Source of the DNA: Streptomyces sp. NBC_00390
GTDB lineage: Bacteria > Actinomycetota > Actinomycetes > Streptomycetales > Streptomycetaceae
Direction: 5' to 3'
Length of the DNA: 64,000 nt
Assembly: GCF_036057275.1 (NCBI RefSeq)
Contig: NZ_CP107945.1
Location: 7,812,001 to 7,876,000 of the forward strand
The notes below the pieces were generated by a model. The model was given only the letters and a program-made list of their open reading frames with translations. It ran no database searches and was not told the DNA's origin. Shown here piece after piece: positions 44,880 to 51,881 of this stretch; within the stretch, counting starts at the first letter, position 1; each line of letters begins with the position of its first letter. A program made the translations under genes and the position numbers.

Positions 44880-45749
44880 GTGACTGAGCGCGAGAACTTC
44901 GCGGCAGGAGCCGAAGCCCGCCGCGCGGTACCGGGCAAGGGGCTGAGGGCTGACGAGCCCCGGCGCGAGGAACTGCTGCTGCGCTACCTCGGCGCGGTAG
45001 CCTCGGTTTCCGCGAAACAGGTTGCGGCGCCGCGCCCCACGGCCTCAGGGACGGCGCCCGCCGAGCTGGCGCGCAAGGCCTCGGCACACGCAGCCGGCGC
45101 TGAACCCCCGCCCCTGCTGGTCCGTGAGGTCATGGACGTACCGGGCGCATCGGTGCGCGGAGACGTGCCGTTCGTGGACGTGGCCCGGCACCTGACCCGT
45201 GAACACGTCGGGTGCCTTCCGGTGGTCGACGCCGAGCGACATGTGCTGGGTGTGGTGTCGGAGTCCGATCTGCTGGCCAAAGCCGCCGTCGAGGCGTCGG
45301 AGCACCGTCCGAGCGCGCTCGGACGGTTGAGGGAACGGCGGCTGCACGACAAGGCACGCGGCGAGACCGCCGAGACGCTGATGACCACGCCGGCCGTCAC
45401 TGTGTACCCCGGCCAAACGGTCGCCGAAGCGGCCTGGTTGGTGTCCCTGTCCCGTCTCAAGCGTTTGGCGGTGACGGACCACGACGGGCGCCTCCTCGGT
45501 GTAGTGCACAGGAACGCCCTGCTCAACGCCCTGATACGTGATGACGCCGAAATCCGAGAGGAGATCGAGTCCAGGATCCTCGCCGAACACTTCCCGGCCG
45601 CCGCCCCGAGCGCCGTGGAGGTCACCGTACGAAACGGCGTGGTCGACCTCAGTGGCCACATGGCGGAGGCCGATGTGCCACGGCGCCTTGCGCAGATCAA
45701 GGCTCTCGACGACGTGACCGCAGTGATCGACCACCTGAGCGGTGCGTGA
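44880..45749 (+). CDS. CBS-pair plus BON domain protein with N-terminal extension
   Basis: The 289-residue protein has an extra N-terminal region of about 75 residues, mostly helical and Ala-rich (RREELLLRYLGAVASVSAKQ). CBS motifs follow at about 85-135 and 160-215, then BON (about 218-285, VEVTVRNGVVDLSGHMAEAD). The GTG at 44880 follows GAGGAGCC. It is the only CBS-BON protein here with such an extension. It probably shares a transcript with the USP before it. Confidence 0.85.
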   Translation: MTERENFAAGAEARRAVPGKGLRADEPRREELLLRYLGAVASVSAKQVAAPRPTASGTAPAELARKASAHAAGAEPPPLLVREVMDVPGASVRGDVPFVDVARHLTREHVGCLPVVDAERHVLGVVSESDLLAKAAVEASEHRPSALGRLRERRLHDKARGETAETLMTTPAVTVYPGQTVAEAAWLVSLSRLKRLAVTDHDGRLLGVVHRNALLNALIRDDAEIREEIESRILAEHFPAAAPSAVEVTVRNGVVDLSGHMAEADVPRRLAQIKALDDVTAVIDHLSGA

Positions 45750-45752
45750 GTG

Positions 45753-46457
45753 TCACCGCGTGAGGCCGACCCCCGACTCCCGTGCGGCAGACTCGGGGTC
45801 CCGGTGCCCGCTCAGCGTGATGGTGATCTCGGGCGGGGCCTCGAGCGTGTTCTTGACGGTGCAGTGTGAGATCACCGCTTGCATGGCCGCGGCACGGGAC
45901 GGTGGCAACTCGGGGACGTCGACACAGATGTTCAGCGAAGCGACGCGCGGCGGGGGTTCTGAAGCCATCGTGTAGTCGCAGGCGACACGGAGCCCCTTGC
46001 GCGCAATGCCGTGGCGGTCGAGGAACCGCCCGGCGTAGTGCGCGACGCACGACGTCACAGCCGCCACGAACAGTTCCACCGGCGTCGGCGCCGTGTCATG
46101 ACCACCGTCCGGGACAGGCTGGTCAACCGTCAGTACGTGGCCTCGCATCGTGACTTCATAGGCATCGCCGGAGATCGGGGTGACCTCCGCGTGTCCCGCC
46201 CTGCCCGCTGGCGGGGGATCGACCGCTTCGGCCTGGAACAGCAGAAGTCCGGCTATCCGTCTGGCCTCTTCAGGCGTCAGGGAAGCCCAGACCTCACTGC
46301 TGTCATACGGCTCGCGCACGGTATCGAGGACCACGCGCCCCATCTCGGCAGGGAGCCCCTCGGACACGAACCTGGAGACGCTGATCGTTCGGCCACAGCC
46401 TGTGTGCACTGTTTCCGCCTGCGTAACCGACTGCTTCTCGGACACGACTGCCACCAT
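45753..46457 (-). CDS. OsmC-family protein with N-terminal extension
   Basis: The 234-residue protein has an OsmC/Ohr-type fold at about 95-230 with two conserved cysteines (VTSCVAHYAG and ISHCTVKNTL). These reduce organic peroxides in family members. The first 85 residues are a separate region with two more cysteines or His (VHTGCGRTISVS) and the helix TPEEARRIAGLLLFQAEAV, which I do not recognise. The ATG at 46457 has a weak ribosome site. Two DevR-like boxes lie about 200-235 bp upstream. Confidence 0.8.
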   Translation of the reverse strand: MVAVVSEKQSVTQAETVHTGCGRTISVSRFVSEGLPAEMGRVVLDTVREPYDSSEVWASLTPEEARRIAGLLLFQAEAVDPPPAGRAGHAEVTPISGDAYEVTMRGHVLTVDQPVPDGGHDTAPTPVELFVAAVTSCVAHYAGRFLDRHGIARKGLRVACDYTMASEPPPRVASLNICVDVPELPPSRAAAMQAVISHCTVKNTLEAPPEITITLSGHRDPESAARESGVGLTR

Positions 46458-46654
46458 CCGGACTCGTTGGTTCTTGCCTCGTCCTGCGGGCGTCAGCGCA
46501 CCTCGAGTCCGACGCTCGGCGGCCTGGGGTGTCGCGTCTCATGACGGCCGCCGCGTGGACTACCTCGCCACCAACGGCCCGGTGCGTCTGACCGTTCCTT
46601 CCCGCTGTAGATGCTTGGTGACTCCGAGCGTGGCATTCGAGGGCCGCCGCGGAC

Positions 46655-46692
46655 AGGGCCGACCGGGCCCGACCAGGGGGCTGATGGGCCCT
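46655..46692. promoter_or_regulatory. two DevR-like boxes
   Basis: AGGGCC-GACC-GGGCCC (46655-46670) and GGGGGC-TGAT-GGGCCC (46676-46691) lie 6 bp apart. They are between OsmC and the broken SpoIIAA-like gene. No other feature is seen in 46458-46877. Confidence 0.5.
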
Positions 46693-46877
46693 GCGCCGGC
46701 GCGCGCCAGGTGCTTCCTCTCAGTTTCGCGGCACGGCTCTTGCGAGACCTTCGCTGTCGAGCGATGAGGGCTCCGCTCACGCGGCTGCCCCCGGCTTCGG
46801 GAGAGCGGCCAGTGAGCTTGGTCCGCTTGGCGGCGACGGCCTCGGCGTAACGACCAGTTCCGCGCCGGTGTGGACGC

Positions 46878-47554
46878 GTGCGGATCAAGGCCGCGCCGGC
46901 CGGTCCTTTCTGTCGCCGTATCCGGTTCCTGTACGAGTTCGGCCCGGAGTTCCGGTCGTTCACACCCGGGGCCGTTGGGAAGACCTCAAGATCGGGATTG
47001 CCTCCCTGCGGCTGTTCGAAGGCTGCGCGGTCGTCAGCGACATCGACTGGATCCGTCAGTCGACTCGGCTCACGAGCTTTCTGATGCCCTGCCCGGTACG
47101 CGTCTTCGGCAACCAGGAACGCGACGAGGCCCTCTGCTGGTTGAGTTCGCTGCCCGAAGGTCCCGGAATTTCCCACCGACTCCTGCCCGAGTCCCATGTC
47201 GTCGTGGTCGAGGTCGAACAGCCCTTGCACGCCCAGGACTTCGATGTCCTTTCGCTGACCGCGGACAGCTGGCTCGAAACACACGAAGAGTTGGCCGGCG
47301 TCGTGGTCCGTGCTCGAGAGTTTCCCGGCTGGGAGAACGTCGGGAGCCTGCTCCGGCATCTGAGTTTCGTCCGCGACCACCACCGGAAGGTCAGGAAGGT
47401 CGCGCTGGCGGCCGACAGCAAGCTCGCCGGCCTGATGCCTCACGTTGCGAACCACTTCGTGCAGGCCGAAGTGCGGCGGTTCGGTTACGACGAACTCGAA
47501 GATGCCGTTGCATGGTCGGCGAGCCCTCCGGATCATCCGGCCGACGCGGGTTGA
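46878..47554 (+). pseudogene. tandem SpoIIAA-like (STAS/SEC14) protein with a one-base frameshift
   Basis: The first domain starts in one frame (RIRFLYEFGPEFRSFTPGAV). It continues in another (WEDLKIGIASLRLFEGCAVV) after the loss of one base near 46977. A second SpoIIAA-like domain follows in frame (VVVEVEQPLHAQDFDVLSLT ... HANHFVQAEVRRFG-like). The N-terminal strands before 46900 are also worn. Such proteins are small lipid- or protein-binding modules. Restoring one base would give most of a two-domain protein, so the damage may be recent or a sequencing error. Confidence 0.7.
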
Positions 47555-47748
47555 CGCGGCAGCCATGAAGGCAGGTCGGCGGTCGCGGTGGGATCGCCAG
47601 GGCTTTTGCCGGGCTGGTCTCATGCGAGGAGCGCCGTGGGAGGCGTCACGGGATCGCCGACCCGCGCACCTCGGTAGTCCGTCCGCTCATAGCGGAGGTC
47701 GTCCATTCAGTCGGCGGCTTTGCCGACCGGTGCCGGAATCATCGCGGT

Positions 47749-48054
47749 TCACCGTGCCGAATCAACCACTGCGACAATGTCCCCGTTGTGTGCGTCTGCC
47801 CTCATCGGTGAGACAAGAACCTCGTCACGCTGGCCGCGCGCAGCCACAACGCCCAGACGGCGCGCGAACGCGGCCTCGCTGCGCGCCGGTGCACGACGCA
47901 GTCCGTCCCGTAGATCCGCATGGCCCGCGGACGCGGTTGTCTTGCCGGCCTCGTTCAGGACTGGCTGCTTCCGACTTGCCACGACCAGATCAACGACCCG
48001 CTCCGGGCCGCCGTACGGCTCGCCGGAAGCCGCAACGTAGGCGGTCGGCGTCAT
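47749..48054 (-). CDS. hypothetical protein coupled to the nitroreductase gene
   Basis: The 101-codon frame starts with an ATG that overlaps the nitroreductase stop (ATGA). The product is Ala/Arg-rich, with no recognisable domain (ADLRDGLRRAPARSEAAFAR). The coupling supports a real gene, but it could be chance. Nothing else is visible in 47555-47748. Confidence 0.35.
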   Translation of the reverse strand: MTPTAYVAASGEPYGGPERVVDLVVASRKQPVLNEAGKTTASAGHADLRDGLRRAPARSEAAFARRLGVVAARGQRDEVLVSPMRADAHNGDIVAVVDSAR

Positions 48055-49040
48055 ACGACGTCGAGAACCTCACCCACCGGCCGGCGGGGAGTGGCCGGAC
48101 CGACAGGCCCGTATCCCAGGCGGATCACCATGTGCACGTAGCCCACCGCCGAGCTCGGGTCCCTGACGGCCCAGCGGAGTTCGGGCCACTCCAGTGCCTG
48201 GGAGGTCAGGGACGCGACCAATCCGTCCTGGGTTGCCTGGAGCAGGACGCGTTCCATGGCCTGACCTGCCCGGAGCCAGTCCATCGGATGGTCGGTGGAC
48301 GTGCCCAGCAGCGCGAGACGGGGCCACTTCTCGAACTTGGCAGTTTCGCGCCCGGGTACAGCTCGGCGTCCTGCGAAATCCCGTACCGGCGCGTTCGCGC
48401 CCCACTGACGGGGACCGAACGCCTCGGCAGGAATTCCCTCCGGCCGCGTAGCGTCACTTCCCTCGGCGGTCTGCGTCCAGCGGGCCACTTCCTCGCGGAC
48501 CTCGGGGGTGAGCGCCTCACGTCCTTCGGCGTCGTGCACCAGATCGAGCAACGACTTCACGTGCCAGGCGTGGGGGAAGGTCAATCTCGCCCCTTCCAGC
48601 AGAGCGGCACCCCGCAGCCCGTCCATGAGGGCTTCCGGGATCTCCTCATCGGTGAACGGGAAGCGGCTGGTGTGGCGGCGGCGGACGGCGGGGTGGAGGA
48701 GAGCCAGCTCCTCGTCGGCTCCAGGGGGCCCGGAGAGGTCCACCGAGGCGAACAGCCAGGGGTCTGCCGGATCGGGGAGCAGGCTGGTGACCGCCGACCA
48801 GCCGGCATGCGTCGCCGCCACGCGCAGATTGAGCAGGGCGGCGCCGCATCCGAGGTGAAGCGCACGATTCGTGGGGTCCTCCACTGGCATGGTGCGCGAG
48901 GGATCGCCGCGCAGCTGCAGGACTCCGCTGTCGCGTAGGAAGCGGAAACTCCACGGCTGTGCGTTGTGCATCGACGGAGCGGTCGTGGCGTCCTCCACCA
49001 CTTCCGCCACCGTTGCCGTGTCAGGCGGGCGTGAAGACAC
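48051..49040 (-). CDS. Acg-family nitroreductase-like protein
   Basis: The 329-residue protein is a double nitroreductase fold of the Acg type (APSMHNAQPWSFRF at about 21-34; HPAVRRRHTSRFPF near 118; a second half ending LRWAVRDPSSAVGYVHMVIR). Mycobacterial Acg (Rv2032) and relatives are DosR-controlled and bind FMN behind a lid without classic nitroreductase activity. The GTG at 49040 follows GGAGGTTCCC. Directly upstream is a broken USP, so the native promoter may have been rearranged. Confidence 0.88.
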   Translation of the reverse strand: MSSRPPDTATVAEVVEDATTAPSMHNAQPWSFRFLRDSGVLQLRGDPSRTMPVEDPTNRALHLGCGAALLNLRVAATHAGWSAVTSLLPDPADPWLFASVDLSGPPGADEELALLHPAVRRRHTSRFPFTDEEIPEALMDGLRGAALLEGARLTFPHAWHVKSLLDLVHDAEGREALTPEVREEVARWTQTAEGSDATRPEGIPAEAFGPRQWGANAPVRDFAGRRAVPGRETAKFEKWPRLALLGTSTDHPMDWLRAGQAMERVLLQATQDGLVASLTSQALEWPELRWAVRDPSSAVGYVHMVIRLGYGPVGPATPRRPVGEVLDVV

Positions 49041-49062
49041 GGGAACCTCCTGCAGAAACAGG

Positions 49063-49400
49063 TCAGTGGTGGGCGACGACCACGGCCACCGGCGTGGTGG
49101 AGTGGTGCATCACCGCGTGGGTGATGGTCACCGATGCGCGGGCCCAGGTGCGACTTCCCGATGTGTCTCGCGACGACCACCAGACCTGCGTCAACCGCTG
49201 CCGGCTCATGCAGCAGCTGTGTCGCCGCCGGACCGATGACGGACTTCTCCACCACTGTCACCCCGGGACACTTGTGTCGCCATGGCAGCAGCAGATCGCC
49301 GAGGATCCGGCTCGATTCCCTGCCCACCTCCAGCTCGAGGTCGGGGTCGATCGAGGGCGTGTAGCTGAAGACCAGGGGGAGCGTCCAGGTGTCACTTGGC
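49063..49400 (-). pseudogene. universal stress protein, C-terminal half with frameshift
   Basis: The second UspA domain survives: WTLPLVFSYTPSIDPDLELE, SRILGDLLLPWRHKCPGVTV, VVVARHIGKSHLGPRIG. A frameshift near 49130 then leads to TITHAVMHHSTTPVAVVVAH and a stop at 49063. The first domain is missing beyond about 49400. It most resembles the 42206 protein (GRHIRKSPLGAHIGPITHAV). Confidence 0.82.
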
Positions 49401-49432
49401 AGGGGGCTGCCAGATCTCCCAGTCGTAGGTGA

Positions 49433-49453
49433 CCGGGCCGGAGTGCGGCCCGG
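49433..49453. terminator. GC-rich inverted repeat
   Basis: Arms CCGGGCCG and CGGCCCGG are separated by GAGTG. It could form a hairpin. It lies in a short minus-strand frame ending GPVTYDWEIWQPPAK (stop at 49392), whose origin I cannot name. Whether it terminates transcription is uncertain. Confidence 0.35.
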
Positions 49454-49499
49454 CGTTGTCTGATGCCGGGGCGGCCGTGACCCGGGCGCCGACGGGCTG

Positions 49500-49700
49500 T
49501 CAGCGCCCTCCTGCGGCCGGGGCCAGGGCGCTCAGGGCGGCATCGAGGCGGGCGGTGGCTTCCGCGGCTACAGGCTTCATGGCGTCGAGGCCGGTGAGGG
49601 CGACCACGGTGTCGGGGTCCAGAGCCTGGACGGGGACATGATCGCTCTCGCGGCGGACGACGACGTTGCAGGGCAGGAGCAGGCCGATGGAGCGGTCGGC
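49500..49700 (-). pseudogene. DUF302-family protein, C-terminal fragment
   Basis: About 65 residues (RSIGLLLPCNVVVRRESDHV, then VQALDPDTVVALTGLDAMKP) match the C-terminal half of DUF302 proteins, including the conserved LPCNVVV cysteine. The N-terminal half is absent. At 49700 the sequence switches abruptly to the opposite-strand TauE gene, marking a rearrangement junction. Confidence 0.75.
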
Positions 49701-50412
49701 TTCCAGAGGGCGCTCGGCGCGCTCGGCGGAGGCGGAAGTGTCCTGGCGGTGCCGGCGCTGATCTACCTGCTCGGCTTCACCCCCGCCGCGGCCACCACCG
49801 CAAGCCTGCTCATCGTCACCGCCACCTCCCTGACCGCCCTGTACGCACACGCGGGCCAAACACGTGCGCTGGAAAGCGGGAGCGGCATTCGCCGCCGCCG
49901 GCATCCTGCCCACGGCCCTGGCCGGAGCCGCCGCCGCCCGGCTGCCCCAGGCCGTCCTCACCATCGCGTTCGCCGCCACTGCCGCCTTGGCTGCGACCCG
50001 GATGCTTCGACCTGCCCCCGCCACAGCAATGGCCGATGGCCGCGCGGTGCGGCCGGGGAAGGCGGCGGGGACCGGAGCGGGGCTGGGTGCACTGACCGGG
50101 CTGCTAGGAGTGGGAGGAGGCTTCCTCGCCGTCCCCGCCCTGGTCACCGTCCTGGCCTTCGAGATGCAGGCCGCCGTCGGCACCAGCCTTCTGGTCGTCT
50201 CCGCCCACTCCCTGGCTTCGCCGGCCACCCGCTCCGGCGCCGCCGTCTCCCTGGACTGGGCGGTCATCGGGCCGTTCACCGCAACCGCGATCCTGGGCGC
50301 CTGGGACGGCAAACGCCTCACCGCAAAGGTATCCGGCCCCCGCCTGCAACGCCTGTTTGCCCTTGTACTGCTGGCCGTGGCCGCCTTCATGCTCGCCGAC
50401 GCCGTCAGATGA
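49700..50412 (+). pseudogene. TauE/SafE-type sulfite exporter, 5'-truncated and frameshifted
   Basis: GALGGGGSVLAVPALIYLLG and TASLLIVTATSLTALYAHAG form the first half. One extra A near 49858 shifts the frame, and VRWKAGAAFAAAGILPTALA continues to the second repeat (GALTGLLGVGGGFLAVPALV). Removing that base gives an intact reading from residue about 15 of the family to its end. The first helix start is lost at the DUF302 junction. Such exporters remove sulfite or related sulfur anions, which fits the neighbouring repressor and rhodanese. Confidence 0.82.
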
Positions 50413-50420
50413 TCTGCAGC

Positions 50421-50699
50421 TCAGGCCAGCGACAGGAACAGCTTCTCCAGCCTCGCCCGCATCTGCTCCCGGTCCCCGGCCGCCTGCTCCCCGTCAGCCA
50501 TGCAGTGCTGCAACCCCGTCGCGATGATCGCGAACCCGGCCCGGTCCAGCGCCCGGGAGACCGCCGCGAGCTGCGTGATCACTTCCTCGCAGTCCCGGCC
50601 GTCCTCGATCATCCTGATGATTCCGGCGATCTGCCCCTGCGCCCGCCGCAATCGGTTGAGCACGCCTTTCAGCTCATCGGCCGCCATGTCGAGCTCCAC
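50421..50699 (-). CDS. CsoR/CstR-family repressor, persulfide-sensor type
   Basis: The 92-residue all-helical DUF156 protein has Cys37 (EDGRDCEEV) and Cys66 (LQHCMADG). The copper ligand His that CsoR carries four residues before the second Cys is Gly62 here. Two cysteines without that His is the pattern of CstR, which senses persulfides rather than copper. The GTG at 50699 follows GGAGGAGG. It is divergent from a rhodanese gene, with a palindromic operator in the gap. Confidence 0.82.
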   Translation of the reverse strand: MELDMAADELKGVLNRLRRAQGQIAGIIRMIEDGRDCEEVITQLAAVSRALDRAGFAIIATGLQHCMADGEQAAGDREQMRARLEKLFLSLA

Positions 50700-50715
50700 G
50701 CTTCCTCCTCCATAG

Positions 50716-50731
50716 ATACCCCCTAGGGTAT
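50716..50731. promoter_or_regulatory. operator for the CsoR/CstR-family repressor
   Basis: ATACCC-CCTA-GGGTAT is a perfect 6-bp-arm palindrome with the C/G tract typical of operators of this repressor family. It lies 17 bp from the repressor start and 60 bp from the rhodanese start, so it could control both. Confidence 0.75.
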
Positions 50732-50790
50732 TCTAGTCCATTCGGGACGCCCAGCCCCGGACGAAGAAAGCGAAAGGGAACCCCATCCGC

Positions 50791-51357
50791 ATGAGCACCC
50801 CCGCCGCCATCCACCCCGCCCAGGCTGCCGAGCGCCTGCCGCGCTACACCATCGTCGACGTGCGTACCCCCGGCGAATACGCCGCAGGCCACATTCCCGG
50901 CGCCCACAACATCCCTCTCGGCCACCTCCACGCCGCCCTGCCCGCCCTCGAGGCAGCAGCCGCCCGCGGTGAGCTGCTGATGGTCTGCGCTTCCGGCAAC
51001 CGCTCCGCCACCGCCTGCGAACAGCTCGCCGCCGCCGACATTCCCGCCACCACTCTCACCGGTGGCACCACCGCCTGGACCGGCCAGGGCCACCCCGTCC
51101 AGCGTGACGAGACGGCCAAGGCCGCCTGGCCCATGGAACGCCAGGTTCGCCTCGCCGCCGGAGCCCTCGTCATGGCCGGCCTCGCGCTCGGTACCCGCTA
51201 CCGGCCCGCCCGCTGGCTGTCCGCCGCCATCGGAGGCGGCCTGGTCTTCTCCGCCGCCACCAACACCTGCGGCATGGCCGCCCTGCTGGCCAAACTGCCC
51301 CACAACCAGCCCCGCACCACCGACCTCAACGCCACGCTCGAAACCCTCGGACGGTAA
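50791..51357 (+). CDS. membrane-anchored rhodanese (sulfurtransferase)
   Basis: The 188-residue protein has a rhodanese domain at 12-105 with the active-site loop CASGNRS (Cys66). Two hydrophobic segments of the YgaP-like DUF2892 type follow (about 115-165, QVRLAAGALVMAGLALG and SAAIGGGLVFSAATNTCGM). It would carry persulfide sulfur on Cys66 at the membrane. Together with the CstR-like repressor and the broken TauE exporter it forms a sulfide/persulfide stress locus. The stretch 51358-51757 after it holds no gene I can support. Confidence 0.87.
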   Translation: MSTPAAIHPAQAAERLPRYTIVDVRTPGEYAAGHIPGAHNIPLGHLHAALPALEAAAARGELLMVCASGNRSATACEQLAAADIPATTLTGGTTAWTGQGHPVQRDETAKAAWPMERQVRLAAGALVMAGLALGTRYRPARWLSAAIGGGLVFSAATNTCGMAALLAKLPHNQPRTTDLNATLETLGR

Positions 51358-51757
51358 CCCGCCTACTGCGGCAGCCGCCCGCGCCCACGCAGGACCTGCG
51401 TCGGTGGTCACGGCGACGAAAGGCCCTGCTGGAGCGTGTGTGCACCCACAAGCAGACCGCAGGAGCAGATGGAGCAGGAGAGCCGTAGGGGTGGCCAGAG
51501 CATGGACCCCATGGAGTAGCAGTCTCCTGCCGCCGGCCGGCAGCGCTCGTCCAGGACGCAGCCGGCGGGGTCATTCTCGGCCTGTGGGCCTTCACGGCAA
51601 TGCCGCCGTGGCAGGGCGGTGACCTCGGAGCGGGCCATCATCCGTGGGCGGTGATGGCTCGCCCGTCTGTCAGGGAGCGGGCGGGTGACCATCTGCCCGG
51701 TGGGTCGTTCATCCTGGCGGCGCGCGTTTGCCACCGTCCCCGGCGGCGCGTGCCCGC

Positions 51758-51790
51758 CGGGCCCTGAAGCGTGCACTGCTTCAGGGCCCG
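51758..51790. terminator. bidirectional hairpin terminator
   Basis: Perfect 13-bp arms CGGGCCCTGAAGC and GCTTCAGGGCCCG are separated by seven bases. It lies 91 bp after the phosphoketolase stop (minus strand) and downstream of the rhodanese (plus strand). Confidence 0.75.
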
Positions 51791-51881
51791 ACTCCACGAT
51801 GGTGGGTGTGCAGGCGGTGCTGCCTCTGCGGGACTTCACTGTGGCTGCCCTTTCCCGGCTGATGAGTCGAGGTGGTGGGTT

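Noticed and set aside
49433..49453. CCGGGCCG/CGGCCCGG dyad as a DevR-like box
   Set aside because: The spacer and arm order do not match, and it lies among gene fragments with no start nearby; a hairpin is equally possible.
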